DNA of 64,000 nucleotides from Talinum fruticosum. Its lineage: Eukaryota; Streptophyta; Magnoliopsida; Caryophyllales; Talinaceae. The translations under genes were made by a program, and so were the position numbers. The notes below the pieces were generated by a model. That model saw nothing but the letters and a program-made list of their open reading frames with translations. It had not been told where the DNA came from and searched no databases. The DNA is taken from assembly GCA_021018815.1 (NCBI GenBank), contig JAITYX010000063.1, positions 620,001 to 684,000 on the forward strand, in the 5' to 3' direction. Of this stretch, positions 1 through 12,025 are shown in pieces; the stretch's first letter is position 1, and the number at the start of each line of letters is the position of its first letter.

Positions 1-620
1 ATGGTGGAGATGCAACGAAGTACAAGATTGAACTTGTTCGTTTTTTAACATATAAAATCAACAAAAACTAAATACTCACGGCTTGGGTGCTCGGAAAATA
101 GCCGGAGGAAAAGAGCGAGGGCGGGGCAAGAAGTGCCGGCGAGCGATGAGGTAGCAGCGCCGAGTGAGTGAGAGAACGAGAGCAGCCGGCGCCGAGTGAG
201 TGAGAGAATGAGAGCGACCACAATAAGTGAGTGAGTGAGAGAGAGCAGCGACGCCGACGAAGGTGAACTCGGGGCAAATGCCGGCGACGGTGAGAGATTA
301 GAGAAGAGAGAGAGAGAGAGAGAGAGAGCAACGACGGGTAGACACGGGACGGGAGAGAAGGGAGCGAGAGGAGAGCAACAAGCGGACCGGGCAGGTCGAA
401 GCGAACGAAAGCGTGCGTGCACCGAGAAATTAGGGTTTGATTTTTATTATTTTTTTAAAAAATAAAACCAGTGCCGGGTCGGGTCCGGGTCCGAGTCCGG
501 GTCCAAGATTTTACTACCCGGTCCCGGACCCGATTATAACCGGGTCCAACAATTTGGACCCGCTCCCTGTCCCGGTTCAAGCTGGGTCCGGAACCAGTAC
601 CGGAATTTTCGCTCGCCCTA
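1..620. mobile_element. hAT-like non-autonomous element, right part (left end outside window)
   Basis: The stretch ends in CGCTCGCCCTA at 610-620, the inverse of TAGGGCGAGCG, which resembles the TAGGGGTGAGC ends of the element starting at 9046. Just inside the end (about 478-605) are many copies of GGGTCC/CCCGG-type subterminal repeats. Further in (about 100-420) is a GA-rich segment with short repeats such as CGAGTGAGTGAGAGAA and a (GA)n run at 306-330. The same GA-rich theme and the words AAGAAGTGCCG and GGAGAGAGAG recur at 11690-11900. No transposase is visible. Assignment to hAT is inferred from the terminal motif only, because the left end and target duplication are not in the window. 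Confidence 0.5.
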
Positions 621-1726
621 ACAAGTATGGAGTTGAACATAAGTAAATTTATCATTAATTTTGTCGAAATAGATATCTATTTTGATATTTAAGATTTATT
701 TTTGTTACAAAATTATCTTTGTAAATGTTGTTTAACTTTTTATTAATGAAATTTATTTTTTTATGAAAAAAAGGTTGCCAACTTTGACCTTTTCTCGCTC
801 TCTTTTTCATCGATTTTTCTCATTTCTAATAAAATAATTAGATAATTGATTTTTTAATTTAAATTTGTCATGTAATTTATGTTTTCTTAATATTACCTTA
901 TAATACAAAGTGATTATTAAATTTTGAAACAAAGGAGTATTGTCACCTTATTTCTGTAGATTAAAATCACAAACATATGTAATTTAGAATCTAACTCCCA
1001 AGTGATGGGAGGGATGAGGCATCATTTGTCTTGTACCCAACTCTATGTTGAGAATTAAATACCGTAGAGTAGTGCCATTCTACTACTATTGATGAGCTGT
1101 TCCCCCAATGAAGCAAACCCTTGTTTACCAACTCCCCCCAACAATATTGACGCAGACCATATACGTGGCAGCCATAACAATTTAAACAAGTCACCCACTT
1201 TTTCCTACAAACTTGTTCCTCGCAGTTTCATTAAAAGCTTTAGGAAATTGTCATTTATTTCGTGCGTGAGTCATCACATACTACTAATATTTTCTTTTCT
1301 TTTCCTATATTTTTATTTAACTTTTCTCAAGCCCTTCTTGTGATAGTTGTAGATATTAATTAAAAATAAAGATCCTTTTGCTGAAAAGATCATCTCCGAT
1401 TTGTCAAGGAATTTGAGAGAGAGAGAGTGGATGTGTCTGTATCACCAACGATCAACTGCAAAGGAAGAACAAGTAAATTGCAAGAAAAAGCCACAGGCGA
1501 GGCCCAACACTTCCTTTTTATCCCCCAAAACTCGTGTTTCCTGATTTGCAGCCTCCCCACCCTAATATCTCTTCTTCCCTCCCCACCAGCGGCAGGCCCC
1601 TACCCTTCTGTTAATCACTAAAAAGGAGAAAACGTTAGGTTTTCTTCTCTATGTCTCCATAAATGAAGCTACCCGTGTAGAAATTTGTTCATTTTTCTCG
1701 TCTTTTAGAAGTTTTTAAGAGAGAGT
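621..1726 (+). promoter_or_regulatory. AT-rich upstream region and probable 5' UTR of the ACR10-like gene
   Basis: No coding region is supported here. The first 350 bases are AT-rich spacer. The stretch just before the start codon (about 1415-1726) contains a GA-repeat leader-like tract at 1416-1428 and pyrimidine-rich sequence, as expected of a plant promoter and 5' UTR. The transcription start cannot be placed from sequence alone. Confidence 0.35.
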
Positions 1727-4700
1727 ATGGGAATACTACAAGAGGATGTTGTGGTTTTGAGACCACCAGAGAAGCAAGGGGATCCAACTGTTATCACTGT
1801 AAATTGCCCTGATAAACTTGGTTTGGGTTGCGATCTCTGCCGCATCCTCCTCTACTTTGGGATGAGCATTAGCAGATTCGGTGAGTACCCCTCTAGTCAA
1901 TTTTTCTTTTTCCTTGTAACTTTCTCTTGGATCCCATTCAAACTCTTGCTTTTTCAGAGTAGTTCCGGTTGACCTTTTGTGCTTGATGACATTTTGGGTA
2001 TGGCCTGTGGACCCTTGTGGCTCTCTTCTACAAACCCTTGGGGGGCGGGAAATGATTAGTACTCAATTAGTATTCTGAAGTCTTAAATTTGTGGTGGGTG
2101 TTTCATTGACTGCTGGATTAGTATTGTTTTGATTGTCTGTGCTTAATTTCTGGTTTGAATGTGGTGAAGATTTTGCGACCGACGGGAAATGGTGCTATGT
2201 AGTGTTCTGGGTAATGGCTAAGCCAACAACAAGGTGGGGTCTGGTGAAGAAGAGATTAGTGGGGGCGTGCCCTTCTTGCTCTCCGACTGCTTGGATTTCT
2301 TATTATAGGGCGGATGTGCAGCCTCCGAAACCTCCTGATGTGTTCTTGCTCAAGTTCTGCTGCCATGATAGAAGGGGGCTTTTACATGGTAATCTTTCGC
2401 ATGGTTTAGCGTTTTTTTTTTTTTAAAGTTGGTTTAGCGGTTGTTAGTAGCGCAAAACACACCATGTTTTTTTTTATTTAATTTACGACATAGATTTTTA
2501 TTTGTGGCCAATTGTACCTTTTTTGTTAATTATAATTCTTATATGGTATTTAATTGTTGGAAAAATGCTTTAATTGTGTTATTAATTAATGGGATTTTTT
2601 TAAAATAAAAGGTAGGACCTTCAAATAAAATATCAAGAAGCTTATAAAAATTGAATTTTGATTTAATTAATAATTTCTCCTGGGAAGGCTTTGGTTGGCT
2701 CTTATAACTGTGAATATTCTACAATATTGTTAGATATCCTAGCCAAAAAATATATATAAACAACAAAAACTCTTGGTATTGCCATTTAAACTATAAAAAA
2801 AAAAGGTGTTAATTTTCAAATACGAGCAATATATCTTTTTCTTGTTTCATTTGATAAAAAATAATAAGTCTCTTGAACGAAGAAGAACATTTCAAAAAAC
2901 TAAATAAACTCGAATTGATACTAAAGAAGTTATTTGCAAATATAAAATTAAACCTATGGTAAGCCAAAAATTATTTTTTCCTTGGTCTAGTTTACCTTGA
3001 TTGAATAATTCTACTGAAATTTAAACACAATGTATTATCTTTTCCACTTTGTCAAATGTTTTGAGAACTATTTCCGATCTCAAAATTTCAATTAGTGACA
3101 AAAGTAATTCAAACTTATAAAAAGTTATATCATTTAAGATTATATAAATTGCAATTGGGTATAATTTACCGTAAAATCAAATTGAGGTACAATTTGCCAT
3201 TTTGTATAAACCTGTGCTATAATTTGCTCCATCCCCAAACGCTGAGATGCTGAAGCTACGAACATTGTTCTATACATCATTTGACTTTGCCTTGCCTTTC
3301 CTGCTACATATTTGAACGGCTGTTGGAACTTCACGTTCTTGGTGCTTTACTTTGGCTTGCTATCTTAGATTATTTGTTTTAAGAATGATTTTTAGCTGCA
3401 ATTGCTCCCTTGTTATTTGGTTTGAGAATCTTTTTGTGATTTATACTACCTTTCTTTTCTACTCTGTTGAGATTTAGGGTGTTTGGAGAAGAAAATAGTT
3501 TTCTAGGAACATCATCTTTTTAGGAAATGATTTTTACTTTGTAGACATTTTCTAGGAACATCATAGGTTTTGAGTATGGGTGGGGAAGAGATGACTGGGG
3601 GAGTAACTATTACGATTATGTTGAAAATAATAATATTAGTGTTAACAGAGCAGATGATGAAAGGGTTTCCTTCTGTTCTTTCTAAATCGTCACTAGCGCT
3701 CAAGTTTGTTTCTGTGATTCTAAAGGTTTTGTTTTATTCCCTTTGGAATCTGGATGAATTTATGTAATATCATAAAAAATGTGAATAAATTTGTTGTATG
3801 TATGGAAGTAACCTGAGCAGGTCAGGCCCTTAGTCAAAATTTTAGTATTTGTTCTAGGATGTGTAGGAATGAAAATTTGAATTCTTTATGGGAATTTGCA
3901 TCAAGGATGTTACTTTTGCTTGTGATCTCAGCAGTTAGAAAACTCGGTATTGGTTCAATGTCAACCTGGTGTTGAAGTGGACCTTCTTCATGATTGAATC
4001 TGCTAACTTCCATTTCTGTGTTTCCTTTTATGGCAGGTGTCACTGAGGTTTTGTGTGAGCTTGAGCTTAATATAAAAAGGGTGAAGGTGTCCACGACCCC
4101 AGATGGAAAAGTGTTGGACCTCTTTTTCATTACAGACACCAGGTTCAGAAAAACTTGTCCTTCCTGTGTGCCTACTAATTGCCTGTTAGGATGCCTATTG
4201 CTACTTGTATTATTCCCTTTTTTTGTTTTTGTTTGCCAACATGACTGGACGGTTCATGATTAAAAAACTGTGGAAATTCCTTTCATCTAGTCTTATGACG
4301 GTATGACTCAATTCACAGGATTATGTATATTAAGTAGATCTTTCTGAACTCAAAATGTGCCTTTTAGCTCTGTCCACTTTGCATATGCTTACCACTGCCA
4401 TGAAGCCTGTAAAATAGATGGTAGTGTGCACATGACTTGTATAGCTAAAATTATGTGGATTTCGGTGCTCAATGGTGAATTTTGGATAGGAATGCTCGAT
4501 AGATATGACTGCAAGAATCTTCTACTCACTATCCACATCAGTACGCCACTATGTTACTTTGACACTACATTTCACCTCAAACAGCTACATTGGATGCTTA
4601 GCATTTTTACCCTTCATATTATTATAAAACCATACAGAATTCTGTGAAAATGGCTGTATCCAATACCTAGAAAGTTAGGGTATGGCTGAGTCCAAGTAAA

Positions 4701-7210
4701 AGTACTTCCCATTACTTATAGGGTTGTAATTGATGGCTATGGAAATTGAAATTTAGTTCTGCATTCTGGAGATCCTGATCCATCATGGCTAAGATACACT
4801 TGCTCATTTCTTTTGTTTACCCAACATCCAGACTTCCAAAAAGTTGTTTTCTTCTTGTTCAACCTCAACGAGGAAAATTTGATGAAGCAGGGTAAATGAA
4901 TTTTAGATAGAACCAAGTTATATACCTTAACCTCAATGGGTTGATTTTCCGCTTAATCATATGGAGGCTGTTTAATGTTGTAGGCTAGTGAGTAGTTAAG
5001 TTTTTTTGTAATAATCAAAGCCAACATGCTATTTTGATATGTTCAGGGAACTGCTGCATACGAAAAAGAGACAGGAGGATGTCAAAGATCATTTAAGAAC
5101 TGTTCTGGGGGATTCTTTGATTTGTGATTTAGAAAAGGTTGGCTCTGAAGTTACTGCCTGTTCACAAACATCTTATTTTCTCCCTTCTGCAATCACTGCT
5201 GAAGGGACAGATTTTGAGATTCCTGACAAACATCGTAGCGGAAGTAGTGCCAGCTGTGTGTCTATCACAATGGATAACTCTCTTAGTCCCTCTCACACGC
5301 TTCTCCAAATTGTTTGCCAAGACTATAAAGGTCTTCTGTATGACCTTATGAGGGTGCTTAAGGATTATAACATCCAGGTAGGCAACTGCAAACTGCTACT
5401 TGAGGCTAAAACATATTAATGAATTATTTTTTCTTTATTTTTATTTTAATGTGTGCATGCGTGCGTGCATAATGGAGGGGTCAGTAAGATTGCTCTTTAG
5501 GGTGAAATCACTTACGGGGAAACCAAATGGGAAAGGGACCTCCTCCCAGATACCCATTTCCCCTCAAATCCTGGATGGTGCAGTGAATGAAATGCTGAAA
5601 TACAATGAGAACGTGAATAATTAAGTAGATCTTTAGAGTATATTAGTTTAATTTTTGTACTATTGAAAAAATAGTCCCCTTGACAAAAGGGATACAGCCA
5701 TAAATTGTTTCCCCAAATCACAAATTTGCACATCTGAAGTTCTTCTCACTTCCTTTCTGTGAACTTGAATCTAAAATACAACAACAAAATGTGGGCCCTG
5801 CTTCCGCAGGGTTTAAGCCAAATGTGAACTTGTATCTCAAATGTGTGTCTTAATTTTGGCCCTGAATAATTTTTTTCTGATCTGTTTGGCTTAAGAGAAA
5901 CCAAGTCTGAACTAGTAAGTTTGTTGAATTGTGAGTGTTGCTCGGTCCAACTCAATTTAGACTCATCATGGGATTTTGGCGGCCCTAGAAATGCAATAGC
6001 TTGTTGACTGAAACTAATGTTTGTTTGGGAACCCTCAATTTTTTTTTCCAAATGCCTCTTTGTGTTGGCATCCGTGCATTCTTCTTTAATCAATGAGGGC
6101 TTAGCTGGAGACCAATTATCAGATTGTGGATGGATACTTACACTGTTGTGGTTAACAGATCTCTTATGGGCGAGGCACCACGAAGCCAAATAGGAACTGC
6201 GAGATAGATTTGTTCATAATGCAATCTGATGGTAAAAAATAATTGATCCTAGCAAGCAAGATGCTCTGCACTCTCGTCTGTGTAAAGAGCTAGTTAACCC
6301 TCTTAGAGTTGCTGTGGTGAGCCGAGGCCCAGAGACAGAGTTGCTGGTTGCCAATCCCGTGGAGCTATCTGGAAAGGGACGACCCCTAGTTTTGCATGAC
6401 ATCACCCTTGCTCTAAAGATGCTTAATATATGCATCTTTTCGGTACTTCCTGGCTGCCTTAATCTCTTCGTGTTATTCTAGTATCTGCTGTGTTGTTATT
6501 AGACTTGGAAAAAATGAATGTGATTACCTGACCTAAACATACAGAGTAGCAAAACTGAATCTTGGTCTGAACCTACCCAAACTGAACGGATGCAACCTAA
6601 AATTAGCCTTAGACGTGTTCATACCTTTCTATGAGAAGCTTGTTGGGTAACAAGCTGGACTTCCAAATTTGTTTTTAGCCTGAAGATACCCAAGCTAAAC
6701 TTGATCCAATCAGAATATCCCAGCAAACTTGTTTCTACATTATCTAGAATTAACCTAGCACAAATGACCCATTTTGCTAGGTCTTTGTGTGGTTAATATT
6801 TTGCAAGTTGCGTGCATGTGAATCTTTTTACTTTTTCTGCAGTTGTTTCCTATTATCTTTTGAAGGGAGGATCCCACAAAAAAACGAAAAAAGAACAGAA
6901 GAAGTCTACTCTAGTAGTACTCATGCATTTTGTTTATAATTAAACTGATGAATTCTTCGAAGATTCCTATGAAACATGCATCCCAAGAGGAGGCTTTCTT
7001 TTTTAGCTTTCATTTGTCCATTTCCTTCACTCATATCAATCACATAACTGCTTGCTCTTAATTTTCCAGGCTGAGATAGGAAGGCACATCATCGAGCATC
7101 GTGAATGCGAAGTGTACCGATTCTTACTCCATGAAGGGGACTGCTTGTCAGTTCCAAGGAATAAAATTGAAGAAAGAGTTCGCAGGACACTGATGGGTTG
7201 GGAGGGATGA
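1727..7210 (+). CDS. ACR10: ACT domain repeat protein, ACR10-like; six exons, frameshift in exon 5
   Basis: Coding exons are 1727-1880, 2170-2388, 4037-4142, 5047-5377, 6159-6442 and 7070-7210. All introns are GT..AG and phases agree, apart from one missing base in exon 5. The product is about 411 residues, the usual length for ACR9/ACR10. It starts MGILQEDVVVLRPPEK. ACT-type segments begin near residues 20 (PTVITVNCPDKLGLGC), 108 (FLLKFCCHDRRGLLHG), 248 (HTLLQIVCQDYKGLLYD) and 330 (ELLVANPVELSGKGRP). The end is TLMGWEG. Plant ACR proteins carry tandem ACT domains and are thought to sense amino acids or related small ligands; no enzyme activity is known for this subgroup. ACR10 is preferred over ACR9 from remembered similarity (TDTRELL, CEIDLFIMQSDG, KIEE near the end). 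As written, the reading frame stops at 6240-6242, after GKK, because the A run at 6234-6239 is one base short. It is either a decayed gene or an assembly error. Confidence 0.88.
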
Positions 7211-7901
7211 TAATCATACTTCTCCAGAAACCATCACGGGCATTTGAATCTGTACATTACACTAGCGAGATGTAAAGTATTATTTGTAACTACTTAGTTC
7301 TATGGCTCAATGTATAGTTTCCTTTGTCACGGCATCGTGTTGTAGAAAAGCAGCACTGAGGAATAGAGAAAAAAAAAAAAGAGAGAGAAGAATGGTTGTG
7401 TACACTTCAGTTAATAGAAAAGGGACACAACCACTTCAGTTAATAGAAAAGGGACAGCTAAAGCTGCGAAGGGTATACACCCTGCGGACGAACTGTATAT
7501 TTTTATGTTTGTACATTGCTCTCTTTGTCGTTGCTGCCGGGGAAACAGTGAAGGAGTCATCTGAGCTCGTGATAGTGTAATTACTTAGAGAGAAGTTAAT
7601 GGGGGATGCGTTGTATATTGTCATCAGTCTAAAAGCTGAAAACATGTCATGATCAGAAGCATTCAATATATGGAAAAATCTTTTATATGTATCCCATTTC
7701 CACACCCCCTCTAATGATTGGTTCATATCTATCAATAGGGTTTTGCAGGTAGGAGTGAGTAAAAAATTAGAAATTGAAAAAATTAATTAAAAAATGATGT
7801 GAACTGTTTTTTTAATTTATTAATTGAAGTACATTTTTTAAATTTGATCAGTTTGACTAACTGAACTAAAATAAAATTTTAAATAACAATTCTACTTCAA
7901 T
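7211..7901 (+). other. 3' UTR and downstream spacer of the ACR10-like gene
   Basis: No gene is supported. A small tandem duplication of about 32 bases, containing CTTCAGTTAATAGAAAAGGG, lies at about 7403-7457, probably in the 3' UTR or just beyond it. A short purine-rich run with (A)11 lies at 7369-7390. From about 7740 the sequence is AT-rich spacer up to the next transposon. Confidence 0.4.
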
Positions 7902-8948
7902 TAGGAATGACAACAAAGTGGGGTTTCATCAGCCCCCTTAGAGTGGAAAAAATCCCCGAACCTGTTGGGGCAGGGGTGGGGACAGGGAGAGGAAATTGGT
8001 CCCCGGGCCATTTGCGTCCCCGTCCCCGTCCCCGTTTTCCCGCGCTAATCATGAAAAATTACATTTACATCCTCATTTTAATTTCTAACTAAGGTATTTT
8101 GGTGTATAAAGGCAATTATATGCAGAATGAAACCCTAGTCCCCATTATTTATTCTCTTGGCTCTCACTCTCATCATGTCTCTTGCTTTGCCTCTCTCTCA
8201 GTCACTCTCACTCACCTCTCCTCCATCTCTGCTCTCCCCTGGCCTACCTCTCGCAGTCCATCTTTGCTCTCACCTCCTTCTCTGCTCTTGCGTCCCTCTC
8301 GCGTTCTCGGTCTTCACCCCCTTTCAGTTCTCGCCTATCAATTCGTTTTACACGATTTTGAATTGAAATTTTTATTTTCTCTTGTCAAATTGGTGCGACT
8401 TTTTCGAGTTCATTGTTACGAGAAAATTAAATAAAAAATCAGAGCTTTGAATTGAAATTAATTAGTGGGAATTTAGTAATTGAAGTTGGGGTTCTATCGG
8501 AGGCACGAGTTTTTCCGGCATCGGCGACTGGCTTCTCCAATCTCGTTCACCTGGCCGACAAGATTCGGTACTTAATTTGCTGAGAAGATTTTCCTTCTTC
8601 GTCATCTTTGGAAGTAGTTGGAAGTGGATGGTGCTTAGGCTTTAGATTTTGAGTTGAGTAAATTGGGTTGTAAGGGATTTAGTTTTGCAGCTCTCCCTTT
8701 TGCGCTCAATCTCTCCTCTTGCATGTCGCCTTCCTCTCAATCTCCTCTCTCAATGTCGTCAGATCTCGAATCCTTGCTAACTGTTGCCCTTGACGGGAAA
8801 GGTAGTTATGGATTTTGCATTTTTAGCTTTAAAAGTGACTTTAGAGAAAATAGGGCCCGTCAGGGAATGATCCCCGGCGGGGCGCGGGACAAAACTCCCC
8901 GGACAGCGGGGGCGGGGAGATCTCCAACCCGCCCTGTTGTCGTCCCTA
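7902..8948. mobile_element. hAT-like non-autonomous element with perfect 8-bp target duplication
   Basis: The ends are TAGGAATGACAACAAAGTGG at 7902 and, inverted from 8948, TAGGGACGACAACAGGGCGG. The flanks are ACTTCAAT at 7894-7901 and ACTTCAAT at 8949-8956, an exact 8 bp duplication as made by hAT transposases. Subterminal GGGG/CCCC-rich repeats (GTCCCCGTCCCCGTCCCC at about 8016-8033) are typical of hAT ends. The interior (about 8150-8800) is CT-rich leader-like DNA followed by intron-like sequence with no intact reading frame. A homologous interior occurs in opposite orientation at about 10870-11480. No transposase is visible, so it would need one supplied in trans. Confidence 0.85.
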
Positions 8949-9045
8949 ACTTCAATTCAAGGTATTCAAAAAATCAATGGTCAATTTTAAAAAACTCTAG
9001 GTATGAAAAGCTTGAAAGCTTATTCTCTCTAGAGATTGTAGTTTA

Positions 9046-9747
9046 TAGGGGTGAACATCACTGATAGATATCCTAGAATCGAATTAGAACCGATCAAACG
9101 GGTAAGGTTTGAAGTTCTGGAATTGGTTAAATGGATAAAAGTAAGGTTCCTAAATAGGAACCTGGTCAAACGGGTAAAGCGTAAGGTTCCTAAAATCAAA
9201 TCCTGTAACCGGAATCCGAAATTGTTTAAAGATTATTTTATTTTATATTTTACGGATTTTATCGACGCTGATGGATAAATTATTGATGAAGAAGATGCAA
9301 TGGAAGTTTAAAGGTTACATTATTTTCATTTAAATTTAGTTAATGAACTTGAAACATTTGATTCTATTAGTTTTTGAAAAGACTTTATAAAATTTTGAAC
9401 ACATACGTTGTTTCTACTACCAATGTTGATTTTGTAAAAAATTGGTAAAAATTGTGGTATTTAATTGTTTGCTTGTTGAACTTTAGTTAATTAAATGATT
9501 AACGTGAGTTGATGTTTGTAAGTTTTTAAGGTTTTAAAGTTTTAAAGTTTTTTTCATAAGAATAATGGTGTAAGTAGAGTATCCTGGAACCGGAATCGAA
9601 ACCCGAGGTTCAAGGTTAGGTTCCTAAAATTTAGGAATCGGTCAAATAGGGTAAGGATTAGGTTCCTAAAATTCAAAAATCGAGTCAAACAGGGTCGAGG
9701 TCGAGTTCCTAATTTTAGAACATGGTACCTAAAACCGCTCACCCCTA
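9046..9747. mobile_element. hAT-like non-autonomous element, second family
   Basis: Terminal inverted repeats are TAGGGGTGAACATC at 9046 and the inverse of CCGCTCACCCCTA ending at 9747. The flanks GTAGTTTA (9038-9045) and GTAGTTGA (9748-9755) match at 7 of 8 bases. Both subterminal regions contain repeats of AGGTTCCTAAA and AAACGGGTAA. The middle (about 9240-9550) is AT-rich with no long open frame. The element is 702 bp long and carries no transposase. Confidence 0.85.
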
Positions 9748-9755
9748 GTAGTTGA

Positions 9756-10242
9756 CATCTCCAGCCCATTTAGAGCATCTATAGTAGAAGAGCTATTTTA
9801 GGTTCATCTGGTGGAAGTTTATAGCGACAAATTATTCAATGACATTTTTTCTCTTAAATTTTATTTTTTACAATGCAATATTTATTAACAAGATTCACCC
9901 ATTTAAATAATTTTCATGAAGCCCACTTATCAACATATTTAATTAGTTTATCTCTTTTATTTTTTTTATTTTTATAATATATAAAAAAATTATTTGATAA
10001 ACTATGATAATTGAAATTAATTGTTTTAGGTTGTGATTTTTTTCTAAAAAAATGATACAATAATATTAATAAAAAAATACACAATGATAATAATAACATA
10101 TTAAAATAGTACAACATCTAAATTGGACAAATAAAAAACAAAAATTTTTAAAAGCTACAAAAATTTGAAAAGTATTTTTAATCACATGATGCAATAACAT
10201 TTTGTAGAGGTAAGCAAAACAAATTGGGAGATTAGATTAAGA
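9756..10242. other. AT-rich spacer, no gene seen
   Basis: The sequence is very AT-rich with A and T runs and no recognisable protein, RNA gene or terminal repeats. It separates two transposon-derived blocks. Confidence 0.5.
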
Positions 10243-10572
10243 ATACACACAACACAATGGGTGAACAAACTAATCTAATAAGTCGTTAACTTTCTCTCTC
10301 ATACAAATGGGTGAACAAACTAATCTAATAAGTCGTTAATACTCTCTCTCTGTAGATGAAGAATACAAGCATTTCTTTTAATCAAAAGATGTTTACTTTT
10401 TAAGGCAGTAGTTACTCTCACAACACAATGGGTGAACAAACTAATCTAATAAGTCGTTAACTCTCTCTCTCTCTCTCCCAATGGATGAACAAACTAATCT
10501 ACTATGTCATTAATACTCTCTGTAGATGAAGAATACTGGCATCAAAATATGCTTGCTTTTAAGGCAGCATTT
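10243..10572. repeat. Nested tandem repeat, four copies of a ~30 bp core in two ~170 bp units
   Basis: The core TGAACAAACTAATCTAATAA followed by GTCGTTAA occurs at about 10262, 10311, 10432 and, diverged, 10486. The cores come in pairs, each pair followed by CTCTGTAGATGAAGAATAC and a TTTAAGGCAG word (about 10350-10410 and 10515-10567). This gives a higher-order unit of about 170 bp present twice. Confidence 0.8.
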
Positions 10573-10601
10573 ATTCTCTCTCTCTCTCTCTCTCTCTCTC
10601 G
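10573..10601. repeat. (CT)n microsatellite
   Basis: A run of about 14 CT dinucleotides directly follows the nested tandem repeat. Confidence 0.9.
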
Positions 10602-10640
10602 CACGCGGCTGCGTTAGGTGGTTGCTTTCAAGGCAACATT

Positions 10641-12017
10641 TACAAATGGCAACGGGGTGGGTTGGGGACAGGGAATATCTCCCTGCCCCGCTTATCCACC
10701 TGGCTCCTAACCCCGCTCTCGGGGGAGTTTTGTCCCTCGACCCTTCCCTTGCCTCGGGATTTGTTCCTCAGCAAGGCCCCGTTTTCCCGAAGTCACTCTA
10801 AAGATAAAAAAAAAAATACAAAATCCATAATTACCTTTCCTTGTCAAGGGTAGCAGTTAGCAAGGATTAGAGTATGATAGAGCTGAATTAGAGTATGATA
10901 GAGCTGAAAGGGAGACTGAGAGGAAGGTGACATGTAAGATGAGACATTGAGTGCAGAGAGGGAGAGCAATCCTAAAAATGCAAAACTAAATCCCTTAGAA
11001 CCCAATTTACTCATCTCAAAATCTAAGTAAACGAAAGCCTAAGCACCATCCACTTTTAACTACTTCCAAAGATGACGAAAAAGGAAAATCGTCAAAGTAT
11101 CAAATCTTGTTGGCCAAGTAAACGAGATTGGAGAAGCTAGAATCACTGACTCTGGAAAAATCCGCGCCTTCCAATAGAACCCCAACTTTAATTATTAACC
11201 GTAACTAAATTCCCACTAATTAATTTCAATTCGAAACTCTGATTTTTTATTTAATTTTCTCGTAAAAATGAACTCGAAAAAGTCGTGCCAATTTAACAAG
11301 AGAAAAAAATTCAATTCAAAATTGAGTAATACAAATTGATAGACGAGAACCGAAAGGGGGTGAAAATCGAGAACGGGAGAGGGAGGCACGAGCAGAGAGG
11401 GAGGTGAGAGCGAGAGATGGACGCGAGAAGTAGGGCACGGGAGAGCGAGAGATGGACGCGAGGTGAGTGAGAGTGAATGAGGGTAGGGGTGAGCGGGACT
11501 GGGTACTCGATCATTTTGGTCGGACCCGGTCCCGGACACGATTAGAACCAGTCCAGATTTCTAGACCTAGTCCCGTGCTCGGTTCTAATCGGGTCCAGAA
11601 ATCTTGAATTAGTCAACCAGGTCCAGGATCGGGGACTCGATTGCCTTTTTATTTTTTATAATTAGGTACTATGTTGCCGAAGGAGAACACCGAGGAGTGA
11701 CAGAGATAAAAACGACTGCCTTTGCCGGTGTAGTGAGAGAGCACTGCCGGCGAGAGCAACGCGGAGACGATTGAATAATGTCGCCGGCAAGAAGTGCCGA
11801 CAAAAGCTGGAGCAAACGTCGACGAGAGATCAAAGAAGAGAGAGAGAGGGAGAATGAGAGCAAAGCAAGGGGACGCGGACACGGGAGAGAGAACCTAGGA
11901 AATATATATTAAAAATAAAACCGGGTATCCGGGTAAAGGGTCCGGTGTCCACGTTTTCACTAATCGGTCCCCGCCGTTGACGTGTTCTCGCAAAACCCCG
12001 CCTCGTTGTCATCCCTA
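10641..12017. mobile_element. Chimeric hAT-like element, inverted relative to the 7902 copy, with a second-family end inside
   Basis: The left end reads TACAAATGGCAACGGGGTGG at 10641; the right end, inverted from 12017, reads TAGGGATGACAACGAGGCGG. The flanks GCAACATT (10633-10640) and GCAGCATT (12018-12025) match at 7 of 8 bases. The interior from about 10870 to 11480 is the reverse complement of the 8157-8760 interior, with substitutions and small indels. At 11484 a TAGGGGTGAGCGGG motif, the terminal repeat of the 9046/620 type, appears with GGACCCGG-type subterminal repeats and a GA-rich block (11690-11890). No matching right end of that second element is seen before 12017. The structure looks nested or recombined. 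No transposase is visible. Confidence 0.75.
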
Positions 12018-12025
12018 GCAGCATT

